From: Arcobacter arenosus
GTDB taxonomy: Bacteria; Campylobacterota; Campylobacteria; Campylobacterales; Arcobacteraceae
DNA: 64,000 nucleotides
NCBI RefSeq assembly: GCF_005771535.1
Contig: NZ_VANU01000003.1
Coordinates: 62,001-126,000, forward strand
Direction: 5' to 3'
Shown: positions 25,839 to 35,650 of the stretch, one piece after another
Layout of the letters: each line of letters opens with the position of its first letter
Position numbering within the stretch: position 1 is the stretch's first letter
Made by a program: the position numbers and the translations under genes
Notes under the pieces: generated by a model
Told to the model about the DNA's origin: nothing
Database searches by the model: none
What the model saw: the letters and a program-made list of their open reading frames with translations, nothing else

Positions 25839-27014
25839 TTATTTTTTACTAAAATCAATTTTTGTTGCTAAATTTGGTTTTGACATATTTGGGTTTAATG
25901 GACTAAATGAACTATTTTGAGTTGTTTTAAAACTTTCTTTAGGAGTATTAGTTTCACAACAAGATTTATTTTTACTAAACTTATCTTTTAATAGATGGTA
26001 TAGAATTAAAGCAATCATAATAAATGATGCTATCCAATTTATAATAGATATATCTTCATGATTTGTTACAATAGTTAAAACACTTAATTCTTTGAAAAAA
26101 GTATCATAAATAAAACCAAAAGCTAAAGATAAAACTGCAATAACTGATAAATATACTATTAATGCCCCTCTTCCTAACATCTTATAAACTACACTCATAG
26201 TTACCATACTTGTTGCAGGACCTGCTGTTAAAAATATAAATACAGCTCCAGGTGACATACCTTGCATCATAAAAGCAGCTGCAAAAGGTAATGATGCAGT
26301 AGCACAAGTATATAAAGGTATTGAAAAAAGCATAATTACAATATATGTCAAAAATTGGTTTTCAAATAACATTTGTGTATACTCTTTTGGAACAACCGAT
26401 ATAAAAAGTGCCCCTAGTATAAGCCCTATAATAAGAGCCTTTGCCATATCATTAAACAAAGTTACATATCCATATTTTAAAGCCCCTTGAAAAGAAAACT
26501 TTTTTGAAGCTTTTTTTGAACTGCAACAACTAGATGAAGAGCAACAAGAACTACTTGATTCTTCTTCAACATTTTTTTCACTAAATTTATTTTCTTTCTT
26601 CTCTCTAAACACAAAATTTTGTACTAGACCAACACTTATAGCAATAATTATTGAAGAGACTACTCTAAATGCTGTAAAGACAAAGCCAAATAAAGAATAA
26701 GTTGCCAAAATAGAATCAACACCTGTAATAGGAGTAGAAATTAAAAAACTCTGAACAGCACCTTTAGAAGCCCCCTCTTTTTTAAGACCTTGTGCTATTG
26801 GAATAACAGAACAAGAACAAACAGGTAAAGGAAGGCCAAAAATAGTTGCTTTCACAACAGAACTTGTTGAATCATCACCTAAATGTTTTGCCACAAAATC
26901 ATCGGGGATAAATTGTTTTAAAACTCCAGCTATAAATAAACCAGCAATAATATAAATTGACATTGCATTTAACAAAGATAAAAAGTTTTCAAAAAAATTT
27001 AATACAATTTCCAT
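25839..27014 (-). CDS. DUF318-family permease (SO_0444/ArsP-like metal efflux)
   Basis: 391 residues with about eight to nine membrane segments. Two conserved Cys motifs of the family are present: PLPVCSCSVIP (about 60-70) and YTCATASLPFAAAF. The central loop holds a cysteine-rich patch (CCSSSSCCSS) and the C-terminal tail another CC, suggesting a cytosolic soft-metal or arsenical relay. The family exports copper/zinc or organoarsenicals; which applies is not clear. Operon with the ArsR regulator downstream. Confidence 0.85.
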   Translation of the reverse strand: MEIVLNFFENFLSLLNAMSIYIIAGLFIAGVLKQFIPDDFVAKHLGDDSTSSVVKATIFGLPLPVCSCSVIPIAQGLKKEGASKGAVQSFLISTPITGVDSILATYSLFGFVFTAFRVVSSIIIAISVGLVQNFVFREKKENKFSEKNVEEESSSSCCSSSSCCSSKKASKKFSFQGALKYGYVTLFNDMAKALIIGLILGALFISVVPKEYTQMLFENQFLTYIVIMLFSIPLYTCATASLPFAAAFMMQGMSPGAVFIFLTAGPATSMVTMSVVYKMLGRGALIVYLSVIAVLSLAFGFIYDTFFKELSVLTIVTNHEDISIINWIASFIMIALILYHLLKDKFSKNKSCCETNTPKESFKTTQNSSFSPLNPNMSKPNLATKIDFSKK

Positions 27015-27026
27015 TGTAACTCCAGT

Positions 27027-27052
27027 AGTATATTAGAATATGCTAATATACT
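27027..27052. promoter_or_regulatory. Palindromic operator upstream of permease-arsR operon
   Basis: A perfect 10-bp inverted repeat (AGTATATTAG / CTAATATACT) separated by 6 bases lies 13 bp before the permease start. Location and symmetry fit an ArsR dimer site; a terminator is unlikely because it precedes the gene and no gene ends here. Confidence 0.55.
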
Positions 27053-27142
27053 ATAATTGCCTTAATTAAAAATAAGTTATCTCGTGTTTTAAAATAAATT
27101 TGACTTAATTTAGATAAAATCTAAAAAAACTAAAGGTAAGGA

Positions 27143-27343
27143 ATGAAATTAATAATAAATGGTGAAGCAAAAGAGTTTGAAGAAAACTCTACACTACAAA
27201 CCATAATTACAAATCTAAAAATTGAAGATAAAGTTATGGCAGCAGCTGTAAATATGGAAATAGTTAAAAAAGATGAGTGGAATACTTATGTAGTAAAAGA
27301 GGATGATAAACTAGAGTTATTGCAGTTTGTTGGTGGTGGTTGA
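27143..27343 (+). CDS. thiS: Sulfur carrier protein ThiS
   Basis: 66 residues with the ubiquitin-like beta-grasp pattern and a C-terminal GGG tail, the end that is thiocarboxylated to donate sulfur for the thiazole of thiamine. Length and the MKLIINGE start favour ThiS over MoaD. It is not next to other thi genes; 29 bp downstream is a molybdopterin oxidoreductase, so a MoaD-like role cannot be fully excluded. Confidence 0.85.
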   Translation: MKLIINGEAKEFEENSTLQTIITNLKIEDKVMAAAVNMEIVKKDEWNTYVVKEDDKLELLQFVGGG

Positions 27344-27372
27344 TTAGATTAATTTAAAGTAGGGAGAGGGAA

Positions 27373-29451
27373 ATGATTGCTGATATAAATTCAGTTTGTA
27401 CTTACTGTGGTGTAGGTTGTGACATTACAGGTCAAGTACAAGATAATAAAATTTTAAAAATTTATGCACAAAATGATGGATATGTTAGTCAAGGTAAACT
27501 ATGTATCAAAGGTGCAAAGGGTTTTGATTTTGTTCATAGTGAACAAAGAATTAGAAATACAAGAGTTAAAAAATCTTTTATTGAAAAAAACTTTGATGAG
27601 ATGCCAAGGGAACTAAAAGCAAGGGCTAAAACCTTAAAAGATTTTGATGAGGAGTATTTTGAAACTCCCTATGAGTTTACAACATCCCTTGCCGCATGGA
27701 AACTTAGTGAAATTAAAGAAAAATATGGAAGACATAGTTTTTGTGGTATGGGAGGAGCTAGAACTTCATGCGAAAGTTCTTATATGTTCCAAAAGTTTGT
27801 AAGAGAGGGGATGGATTCACCCCATGTTGATTGTTGCGCAAGGGTTTGCCATAGTCCAAGTTTAAAAGGGATGAAGCCACTTATTGGTGAAGGTGCTGCT
27901 ACAAACCCATTTGATGATATTTATAAAACTGAAAACATTATTATCATGGGTTCAAATACAACAGAAGCTCATCCAATTGTTTCAAATAGAATTATTAAAG
28001 CGTCTAAAGCAAAAACGGCTGAAGTTACAGTTATAGATGTAAGAAATATTCAAATAGGAAAATATGGTAAAGAGTTAGTAATTCCATATGAAGCAAATCT
28101 ACTTGTTTTAAATATGATGGCTTATGTAATTTTGTCTGAAAAACTATATGACAACAAATTTATTGATTCAAGATGTGAAGGTTTTGAAGAGTACAAAGAA
28201 TCGATTTTAAATGACCCATATGCAAATCCGCAATTTTTGAGAAGTATAAAAGGTTATGAAGAATTAGCTGATCAAATCCCTGAAGTAGCACGACAATATG
28301 CAAATAAAAAATCAATGTTTTTCTGGGGATTAGGAATAACAGAGCACCTTGATGGAAGTTTTGCAGTTATGGCAATTGTTCATTTAGCACTTTTAACAGG
28401 TAATATTGGAAAAGAGGGAACTGGACTTATGCCTTTAAGGGGACAAAACAATGTCCAAGGAGCCTGTGATACAGGTTGTTTACCATATTTTGACCCTGAT
28501 TATGCAACTCCAAAAGAGATAGGTCTTATGACACCAGAGCTTATTGATGAGATGTTAAAAGATAATATCAAAGCGATGTATGTAATGGGTGAAGATATTG
28601 CCCACATTCATCCAAATCAAAATAAAATTCACAAAGCATTAGAGCATTTAGAATTAATTATTTCAAATGAACTATTTATGAATGAAATCTCTAAAAAAGC
28701 AGATATTGTATTTGGTGTAAAATCAGCCTATGAAAAAACTGGTGTTTATGTAAATGCCATGAGAAGACTTCATCTATCTCAACCCCTTGTGGAGAGTGAT
28801 TTACCTGATGATTGGGAAGTATTAAGGGATATTGAAAATAAAATAAATGGTGAGTTTATTTATGAAACAAGTGAAGATGTATGGAATGAAACTAAAGAAA
28901 AGGTTTATTCTAGATTTCATGGGGCAACATACCATAAACTATCAAAAAATAGAAACAGAGGTATGCAGTGGCCAATCACAAAAGAAGATACTCCAATTTT
29001 ACACTTAGAAGAGTTTAGAACTGAAAGTGGAAAGGGATATTTTCAATACCACCAATATAAATTAAGAGAGCAAATTGAAAAACTAGTTAAAGATATACCA
29101 TTTGAAAAAAATGAATTTTATCTAACAACAGGAAGAACAATAGTTCATTATAACAATTCAGCCCAAACAAGACATAGTGATGCTCTAAATTCAAGATATG
29201 ACAAAGATGTAGTTTTAGCATCAAAAGAGGATTTTGAAAGAATAGGAAGTGATCAAATTATAATGAAAACCCAATATGGTGAAACAGCAATTTTACCAGT
29301 TAAATATACAAGTAAAATCAAACCTGGAACACTTTTTACGACTTTCCACCATCCAGAATCAAAGATTAATTATATCTTTGGTGATGAAGCTGATGAACTA
29401 ATTCTAACTGCTAGATTTAAATCTTTACGAGTAGAAGTTGAGTCGGCATAA
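27373..29451 (+). CDS. Formate-dehydrogenase-like molybdopterin oxidoreductase (Cys-type)
   Basis: 692 residues without a Tat signal, so cytoplasmic. A [4Fe-4S] site is formed by C9, C12, C16 and C44. The active-site stretch DCCARVCHSPS has C159 at the position of selenocysteine in E. coli FdhF and the following H160, which is diagnostic of formate dehydrogenases and not of nitrate reductases. The C-terminal molybdopterin dinucleotide domain is present (TGRTIVHYN, TTFHHPESKINYI). No electron-transfer subunit is adjacent. A role in formate disposal from C1 oxidation is conceivable but unsupported by linkage. Confidence 0.85.
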   Translation: MIADINSVCTYCGVGCDITGQVQDNKILKIYAQNDGYVSQGKLCIKGAKGFDFVHSEQRIRNTRVKKSFIEKNFDEMPRELKARAKTLKDFDEEYFETPYEFTTSLAAWKLSEIKEKYGRHSFCGMGGARTSCESSYMFQKFVREGMDSPHVDCCARVCHSPSLKGMKPLIGEGAATNPFDDIYKTENIIIMGSNTTEAHPIVSNRIIKASKAKTAEVTVIDVRNIQIGKYGKELVIPYEANLLVLNMMAYVILSEKLYDNKFIDSRCEGFEEYKESILNDPYANPQFLRSIKGYEELADQIPEVARQYANKKSMFFWGLGITEHLDGSFAVMAIVHLALLTGNIGKEGTGLMPLRGQNNVQGACDTGCLPYFDPDYATPKEIGLMTPELIDEMLKDNIKAMYVMGEDIAHIHPNQNKIHKALEHLELIISNELFMNEISKKADIVFGVKSAYEKTGVYVNAMRRLHLSQPLVESDLPDDWEVLRDIENKINGEFIYETSEDVWNETKEKVYSRFHGATYHKLSKNRNRGMQWPITKEDTPILHLEEFRTESGKGYFQYHQYKLREQIEKLVKDIPFEKNEFYLTTGRTIVHYNNSAQTRHSDALNSRYDKDVVLASKEDFERIGSDQIIMKTQYGETAILPVKYTSKIKPGTLFTTFHHPESKINYIFGDEADELILTARFKSLRVEVESA

Positions 29452-29770
29452 GGGTGATATTGCTGAAAAAAAAGCTTGCGATTATTTAAAATCGCAAGGC
29501 TTTATTATTATTGAACAAAATTTCTATGCTAAAAAGCTAGGAGAGATAGATATCATTTGCAAAAAAGAAAAGGTATATCACTTTATTGAGGTAAAATCAG
29601 CAGATGATTATGAAATTGCTATAAACAATGTTACACCTTCTAAACTTTCAAAGTTAAAAAGAAGTGTTGATTATTATTTACAAAAAAAATCTTTAGATAC
29701 TGATTTTTGTATTGATGTTATAATTGTAGTAAAAGAGAAAATAGAACTTTTAGAGAATATTACCTTTTAA
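29438..29770 (+). CDS. YraN family (UPF0102) endonuclease-like protein
   Basis: 110 residues starting at a TTG that overlaps the molybdoenzyme gene by 14 bp; the start gives the family-typical MSRHKGDIAEKKACDYLKS. The Holliday-junction-resolvase-like fold has its acidic site in GEIDIICKK and HFIEVKSA. Widely conserved, physiological role unknown. Confidence 0.9.
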   Translation: MSRHKGDIAEKKACDYLKSQGFIIIEQNFYAKKLGEIDIICKKEKVYHFIEVKSADDYEIAINNVTPSKLSKLKRSVDYYLQKKSLDTDFCIDVIIVVKEKIELLENITF

Positions 29771-29804
29771 TAAAGCACAATTATTAAAAATCATTCTAAA
29801 GAAT

Positions 29805-31232
29805 TTAAAGTTTAGAGTCACTATCTCTTCTTCTTTTTTTCCTTATAGAAGACCTTTTTGATTTTATATATAAAATTCTAATTATTCTTTTTACATTTAT
29901 AAAAAATCTAGTTGTATAAGAAGCTTCTGTATGTTCAATCTCTTCACCTAAATTTACATTTAAAGCATCACTTTTTTTAACAGATAAGATTTGTGAAGGG
30001 AAAACACTTCTATGACCTGTCATTAAAAAAGCAATAATAATTGATAAAGCTGCATAGTGAGCTACATTAATACCAAATAACTCAACAGCCATAATCATAG
30101 CAGCAATTGGTGCACTTGTTGTTCCTGCTAATACACTAACAAATCCTAAAGCAGCAAATAAAGGGATATAACTATCAACTAAACTTCCAAAGAAATTACC
30201 ACTTGTAGCACCCATATAAAAAATTGGAGTAATAACCCCTCCACTTCCACCAAAACCTAATGTTAAAGCAGTAAATAAAGTTTTTAAAATAAAAGCATAC
30301 CAAGGAACACTTTCATGGTCCATTGAGCTTGCGGAAATAGAATCTTTTATAGTTTCAAAACCTAAACCTAGATATTCATCTCCAAAAATTAAAGCAAGAA
30401 TTACAATTAATACTCCACCTAAAAAAGCTTTTATAATATAATGTAGATTAATCGATTTTGCAAGATTATGAATATATCTTAAAGTTGTAATAATAAAATC
30501 AGAAACTAACCCAAAAAATACACCTGCTAAGATAACTTTTGCTATTAAAACATAATCAAAATCAAAGCTTACATAATAGGCAATATCAAAGTAAGTATAA
30601 CTTATTCCAAACATTTTAGCCACAAAAAAAGCAGAAAATCCAGCAACTATTGAAGGTAACAAAATATCATACATTAAAGCACCAACAATAAGAATTTCAA
30701 CCCCAAAAATAGCTCCAGCTAAAGGTGTTCCAAATACAGATGCAAAACCTGCACTAATACCACAAATAACCATTTTTTTTCTATCTCTTTTAGAGAATTT
30801 AAACATCGTTGCAATAAATGAAGCAGAAGCAGCACCAATTTGTGCTCCAGGTCCCTCTTTACCAACTGAACCACCAGAAAATATTGTAATAACTGTTGCC
30901 ATTAGTTTAATAGGCACAACAGCAATATTCATTTTTCCTTGATTTTTATGAACTGCTTCAATAACTTTTTCAGTCCCATGTCCCTCAGCACTTGGCGCAA
31001 ATTTTTTTACAATTACCACTGTTAAAACTAAAGCAAAAGGTAAAGTATAATAATACTCAAAAGGTAATTCACCCCTTTGATTTTCAAAGTATTCTAGAAT
31101 TTTTAAAAACCCAGCAACAATCGCTCCAATGATGCCTCCAATAAGGGAAGATAGTAAAATCCATTTTGTGATTGATGCGAACATTACAGTTTGTTCTGTA
31201 ATGTGAGTTGTTACTTTTTTATTATTATCCAT
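29805..31232 (-). CDS. CLC-family chloride channel/antiporter
   Basis: 475 residues with the CLC membrane core. The gating glutamate motif GKEGP lies in GGSVGKEGPGAQIG, and further selectivity motifs GFGGSGGVITPIF and a GTTSAPIAA segment are visible. A basic C-terminal tail (KSKRSSIRKKRRRD) replaces CBS domains. Likely a Cl-/H+ exchanger in the inner membrane. No partner genes. Confidence 0.93.
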   Translation of the reverse strand: MDNNKKVTTHITEQTVMFASITKWILLSSLIGGIIGAIVAGFLKILEYFENQRGELPFEYYYTLPFALVLTVVIVKKFAPSAEGHGTEKVIEAVHKNQGKMNIAVVPIKLMATVITIFSGGSVGKEGPGAQIGAASASFIATMFKFSKRDRKKMVICGISAGFASVFGTPLAGAIFGVEILIVGALMYDILLPSIVAGFSAFFVAKMFGISYTYFDIAYYVSFDFDYVLIAKVILAGVFFGLVSDFIITTLRYIHNLAKSINLHYIIKAFLGGVLIVILALIFGDEYLGLGFETIKDSISASSMDHESVPWYAFILKTLFTALTLGFGGSGGVITPIFYMGATSGNFFGSLVDSYIPLFAALGFVSVLAGTTSAPIAAMIMAVELFGINVAHYAALSIIIAFLMTGHRSVFPSQILSVKKSDALNVNLGEEIEHTEASYTTRFFINVKRIIRILYIKSKRSSIRKKRRRDSDSKL

Positions 31233-31346
31233 ACTGTGTGCTTTTTATAAGAATCTTTAAAAGGATTCTAACATAAAAGTTTTAATTTTCCGTTATAAAA
31301 GTGATGCAAAAATAGCTTTTTTCTAAATCTTTTGGACATATGTTCA

Positions 31347-32018
31347 TTATTTACACTCTAAATGTTCCCCTAGTGTTTTATACTCTTCAATACACTTAGG
31401 TTCAACTTTTAAAATCTCAGGTAATGATTTTACTCCCATAGATAAAAGATATTGTAAATTTGAATCAAAAGTCGCCTCTTCTATAACCCAAATATTGTCC
31501 TTGTGTGTTTCAAACATATATCCACCATTTGGAATGGGAGTCATTGATAAAACAACTGTGTAGTGGTCTTTTACAATAGATTCTTTTGTAGAATACATAA
31601 GTCCAACATTGTATTCATTTTTTGAAAAACCACGAATTAAAACAACTAAAACCTTTTTCTCTCCAGATTTTGAAGTATTAAAAATATTTATAAGCTCTTT
31701 AATAGTCTCATACCCAGGGATTTTTGAATAAAGTTTTTGGATAAAATCCATCATACCAGTTTCTACAAAAACACCTAATACATATGCTAAAAAACCCAAT
31801 GAAGCTAAACCTATAAATGTCCATAATATTGGATAATTATTTGGTTCAAAACCAACTAAATGAAAAAGCTGTCCAGTTAATTGATTTACATTTTCATAAA
31901 GCCATAAAACAATCATTGTAATTGCAGCAATAGGAGCAAGCCAAAATAAACCTTTTAAAATAACAGTTATTATATGATCTTTACCATGGGCAAAAAACTC
32001 TTTTATTTTTTCAAGCAT
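31347..32018 (-). CDS. DUF502-family membrane protein
   Basis: 223 residues with two membrane segments (about 16-42 and 63-90) and a C-terminal soluble domain. The DUF502 motifs are visible (IPGYETIKELINIF and SMTPIPNGGYMFE). Function unknown; monocistronic. Confidence 0.88.
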   Translation of the reverse strand: MLEKIKEFFAHGKDHIITVILKGLFWLAPIAAITMIVLWLYENVNQLTGQLFHLVGFEPNNYPILWTFIGLASLGFLAYVLGVFVETGMMDFIQKLYSKIPGYETIKELINIFNTSKSGEKKVLVVLIRGFSKNEYNVGLMYSTKESIVKDHYTVVLSMTPIPNGGYMFETHKDNIWVIEEATFDSNLQYLLSMGVKSLPEILKVEPKCIEEYKTLGEHLECK

Positions 32019-32110
32019 TAAAAAACCTTTTTTTAAATTATATATTTGTATTATAACCTTTTGGTAACTGAATTTAATTAAAATCTATACAATATTAAAA
32101 AAGAGAGAAA

Positions 32111-32479
32111 ATGAGAAATCAACCTAGGTATCATTTTATAAAAAATACTACTTATGCTTTAAAAGGTTTAAAAGATATTATAAAAACAGAAAATTCTTTT
32201 AAAATAGAATTAATATTTTTTATTATTGCTCTTGTTTTGTTATTTTACATAGATACTACACTTACAAATAAAATTATACTTTTTTCAACAATTTCACTTG
32301 TGCTTTTAACAGAAGCTATAAACTCTGCCATTGAAAGGGCGATAGATTTAGTAACCTTAGAACATGCAGTTTTAGCAGGCAAAGCTAAAGATGCAGGAAG
32401 TGCAGCAGTTTTTATTTCAATAATAATAGCCTTAGTCTCATGGAGTTTAATCTTATTAGATAGTTTCCATTTAATATAA
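32111..32479 (+). CDS. dgkA: Diacylglycerol kinase
   Basis: 122 residues, three membrane helices and the family signature EAINSAIERAIDLV. It phosphorylates diacylglycerol to recycle it into phosphatidic acid at the inner membrane. The N-terminal region (AlKGLKDIIKTENSFKIE-like amphipathic segment) is as in E. coli DgkA. Confidence 0.93.
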   Translation: MRNQPRYHFIKNTTYALKGLKDIIKTENSFKIELIFFIIALVLLFYIDTTLTNKIILFSTISLVLLTEAINSAIERAIDLVTLEHAVLAGKAKDAGSAAVFISIIIALVSWSLILLDSFHLI

Positions 32480-32532
32480 AACTTATACAAAAAGCTAGAT
32501 TATTTTTCTATTTTTTTGGATAAAATCTATCC

Positions 32533-34134
32533 ATGGAAACAACACTATTAATAATATTTTTATCCCTTGCTTTAGCAACTGTATTAAATTTAATTTTAAA
32601 AAAATTATCAATTTCACATATTATTGGGTATATCTTAACTGGTGCCATAATGGCACCTATATTTGATATAGGGGCTCATAATGATGTACTTTTATTAATT
32701 GCAGAATTTGGTATTGTATTTTTAATGTTTACTATTGGATTAGAGATGCCAATTGATAAACTTAAAAAGATGAAAGAGCTTTTATTTCTTAATGGCTCAC
32801 TTCAAGTTGGTATTAGTGCTATTATAATTTTTCTAATCTCAAAGTTTATATTTGCAATTGATACAAACTCCTCAATTATAATTGCCCTTGCTTTTTCACT
32901 TTCATCAACGGCAATTGTTTTAAGTTACTTAAAACAATCAAAGGATATCTATACTCCATATGGAGAAAGTTCAACTGCAATTTTAGTTTTCCAAGATTTG
33001 GCAGTAATTCCAATACTTCTTTTAATCTCATTTTTATCAAATGAGACATTAAGTATGAGTGAAATAGTTTTAAAAACAGTTTTATCTGCTGTAATAATTA
33101 TAGTATTTATGTTTACAATTGGTAAAAAAGCCTCTACATGGTTATTACAATTTTCATCAAATAGTAGACTTGAAGAATTATTTCTTGGTTCGGTAATGTC
33201 AATTTTATTTGGAGCATCAATTTTAGCTCATTATTTAGGATTTACCTATTCTTTAGGGGCGTTTATAGCCGGAATGATTATTGCAGAAACAAAATATCAC
33301 ATAAAAGTAGAATCAGATATTGTTTCATATAAAGATTTACTATTGGGAACTTTTTTCTTTTCTGTTGGTACAAAAATTGATGCGAGTTTTTTAATTAGTA
33401 ATATCCACTATGTATTTTTAATATTTATTGCTGTAATGCTCATAAAAGCCTTGGTAATTTATGCCATTATGAGAAGAAAACTAAATAAAAGTGATTCAAT
33501 AAAATCTGCTTTAGCTTTGTGTCAAGTTGGTGAATTCTCTTTTGCAGTTTTTGCCTTAGCTAGTACCGATGGATTATTAGAAAATGATACTGCGAAATTT
33601 TTGATACTAGTTACAACTTTATCTATGATTTTAACCCCTTTTATTGTTAATAATATCTATAAATTAGCTTCATATTTTGTTGTTGAATTTTATGAATCAG
33701 ATAAAATCACACCTATTAATAAAAAAGACCATATTGTTATTTGTGGATACTCAATGCTTGGAAGAATTATTGCTATGCAATTAAATGAAAAAGGTAAACC
33801 CTTTGTAATAATTTCAGATAATTTAAAGCATGTATTGTTAGCAAGAAAAAATGGTTATATGGCTTATTTTGGACATATTGAGAAATTACCAGTTTTAGAA
33901 TCACTTAAAGTTGATGAAGCACAATCTATAATAGTAGCTTTATCAAATTTAAAAGAGAAAAGATTAATTTGTGAAGCGATTTTAAACTTTAAAGCAGATT
34001 CAAAATTAATTGTAAAAATTGATTCTTTAGATGAAAAAAAAGAATTAAGGGATTTAAACATCAATCAATTTGTTCATTCTCAACTTGAAACTGCAAAATT
34101 AATTGTTGATAAAGCTTTAGATATCCAAAATTAA
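32533..34134 (+). CDS. Kef-type cation/proton antiporter with RCK domain
   Basis: 533 residues: 12 membrane segments of the Na+/H+ exchanger fold (GHIIGYILTGA-like ISHIIGYILTGAIMAP, GLEMPIDKL, FSLSSTAIVLS) and a C-terminal TrkA-N domain (about 400-520; VICGYSMLGRIIAMQL). The nucleotide-binding RCK domain suggests ligand-gated K+ or Na+ efflux. It is followed by a strong terminator. Confidence 0.92.
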   Translation: METTLLIIFLSLALATVLNLILKKLSISHIIGYILTGAIMAPIFDIGAHNDVLLLIAEFGIVFLMFTIGLEMPIDKLKKMKELLFLNGSLQVGISAIIIFLISKFIFAIDTNSSIIIALAFSLSSTAIVLSYLKQSKDIYTPYGESSTAILVFQDLAVIPILLLISFLSNETLSMSEIVLKTVLSAVIIIVFMFTIGKKASTWLLQFSSNSRLEELFLGSVMSILFGASILAHYLGFTYSLGAFIAGMIIAETKYHIKVESDIVSYKDLLLGTFFFSVGTKIDASFLISNIHYVFLIFIAVMLIKALVIYAIMRRKLNKSDSIKSALALCQVGEFSFAVFALASTDGLLENDTAKFLILVTTLSMILTPFIVNNIYKLASYFVVEFYESDKITPINKKDHIVICGYSMLGRIIAMQLNEKGKPFVIISDNLKHVLLARKNGYMAYFGHIEKLPVLESLKVDEAQSIIVALSNLKEKRLICEAILNFKADSKLIVKIDSLDEKKELRDLNINQFVHSQLETAKLIVDKALDIQN

Positions 34135-34143
34135 AAGCAAAAA

Positions 34144-34169
34144 AAAAGAGCAAATCACTTTGCTCTTTT
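34144..34169 (+). terminator. Intrinsic terminator after Kef-type antiporter
   Basis: An 11-bp stem (AAAAGAGCAAA / TTTGCTCTTTT) with a 4-nt loop, ending in TTTTCTCT, 10 bp after the stop. Confidence 0.85.
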
Positions 34170-34316
34170 CTCTACTATGAAGGACGTTTAATTAGTAGGT
34201 GAAGAAATTATAATAAAGCATAATAGCAAAACAGTAGCATTTAAAATAAATTTAACAATTTTTAATAGCTTTTTCAATAAAATTACAAAATTTAACCAAA
34301 AAAAGAGATATCTGAC

Positions 34317-35411
34317 TTGTATTCCAAAGAGCTAAATTCAATAAAAAAATCAAACCGCTATAGAAAAAGAGAAATCTATGATGAAAACTTAATTGACCTT
34401 GCATCAAATGATTACCTTGGACTATCCACAAATAAAGAGCTTTTTGAAAATGCTTATAAAAAAATTTTAAAAGAAAAATACTCCTCGCCAAAAGCATCCA
34501 TGCTTGTAAATGGCTACTCGAAAATACATAAAGATTTTGAAGATGCTTTAAAAAAAGCAAATAATTTTGAAGATGCTTTAGTTGTAGGAAGTGGTTTTTT
34601 AGCTAATATCTCTATGATTGAAGCACTTGTAAGAAAAGGTGATGTTTTATTCCTTGATGAAGACTACCACGCAAGTGGGATGTTAGCAAGTAAATTACTA
34701 GATGAAAAACAAGTTGTTATTTTTAAACATAACGACCATAAAAATTTGGATGAAAAAATCAATTCAACTATAGTAAAGGGTAGAAAAATAATTGCCATTG
34801 AAGGTGTTTATTCAATGGGTGGAGATTTGGCTGCTAAAGAGATTTTTGATATTGCCCAAAAACAAAATGCACTTTTAATTGTAGATGAAGCACACTCCTC
34901 AGGAGTTTTAGGTGAAAATCTTCTTGGTATTTTTAGCCACTATAAAATTAAACCACAAAAAAATCATATTAAAATGGGTACTTTAGGTAAAGCCTATGGA
35001 AGTTATGGTGCATATATTCTAGCTTCAAATGAGATTATTGAATTTTTACTAAATCGTGCAAAGGCAGTGATTTATACAACTGCCCCATCACTATTTGATA
35101 TTGCTTTAGGGCATGAAGCTTTAAATTTTATTTTAAAAAATACTGATTTTTTAAAAAATAGAATTAATTCCAATTTACAAGTAATAAATGATATTTTAGG
35201 TATAAATTCAGATAGTTTAATTATTCCAATTGAAATTGCGGATAATAAAAAAGTTATTGAGATTCAAACCCAATTGAAAGAAAAAGGTTATCTAGTTGGT
35301 GCAATCAGGCAACCAACAGTTAAAAGTGCAATTATTAGACTTATTGCAAAAATTGATATTAGTACAGATGAGCTTGCAAAAGTTTGTAGATTAATTAAGG
35401 AGTTAAAATGA
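34317..35411 (+). CDS. bioF: 8-amino-7-oxononanoate synthase-like aminotransferase (BioF/Kbl family)
   Basis: 364 residues from a TTG start preceded by AGAGATA. A PLP fold of the alpha-oxoamine synthase family: NDYLGLS, DEAHSSGVLGENLLG and the PLP-binding lysine in TLGKAYGSYGAY. BioF condenses pimeloyl-ACP with alanine for biotin. The length and motifs fit BioF, but alternative family members (Kbl) cannot be excluded without alignment. Followed without gap by a small secreted protein gene. Confidence 0.85.
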   Translation: MYSKELNSIKKSNRYRKREIYDENLIDLASNDYLGLSTNKELFENAYKKILKEKYSSPKASMLVNGYSKIHKDFEDALKKANNFEDALVVGSGFLANISMIEALVRKGDVLFLDEDYHASGMLASKLLDEKQVVIFKHNDHKNLDEKINSTIVKGRKIIAIEGVYSMGGDLAAKEIFDIAQKQNALLIVDEAHSSGVLGENLLGIFSHYKIKPQKNHIKMGTLGKAYGSYGAYILASNEIIEFLLNRAKAVIYTTAPSLFDIALGHEALNFILKNTDFLKNRINSNLQVINDILGINSDSLIIPIEIADNKKVIEIQTQLKEKGYLVGAIRQPTVKSAIIRLIAKIDISTDELAKVCRLIKELK

Positions 35412-35650
35412 AAATATTATTACTTATCAGTTCTTTAGTTTTATGCTCCCTAGCAAATGAAAATTTTACAAATATGAAAAAATGTGAAGTGATTAAATTA
35501 TCAAAGTTTACAACTTTGGTATCTTGTCACAAAGTTGATTATTTGATTAAATATAAACATCAAGAAGATGAAGAAAAAGATAATATCAAAAAAATTACTG
35601 TTATAACAACAAAAGACCAAAAAATAATATTAGGTGAAGAGAGAGATTAA
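35408..35650 (+). CDS. Small secreted hypothetical protein
   Basis: 80 residues with a signal peptide (ending CSLAN). The mature ~60 residues contain two Cys (KKCEVI, VSCHKVDY) that could form a disulfide, followed by a charged tail. It overlaps bioF by 4 bp and abuts the carbonic anhydrase. I do not recognise a family. Confidence 0.7.
   Translation: MKILLLISSLVLCSLANENFTNMKKCEVIKLSKFTTLVSCHKVDYLIKYKHQEDEEKDNIKKITVITTKDQKIILGEERD

Noticed and set aside
27373-29451. Periplasmic nitrate reductase NapA
   Set aside because: There is no Tat signal, and the active site has Cys followed by His in the DCCARVCHSPS motif, which fits formate dehydrogenases.
34252-34560. Minus-strand frame of 102 codons across the bioF start
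   Set aside because: It is antisense to bioF, has a hydrophobic low-complexity translation and no ribosome site.
35408-35650. Toxin or bacteriocin interpretation of the small two-cysteine secreted protein
   Set aside because: Only the signal peptide and two Cys support it; no immunity or export gene is adjacent.
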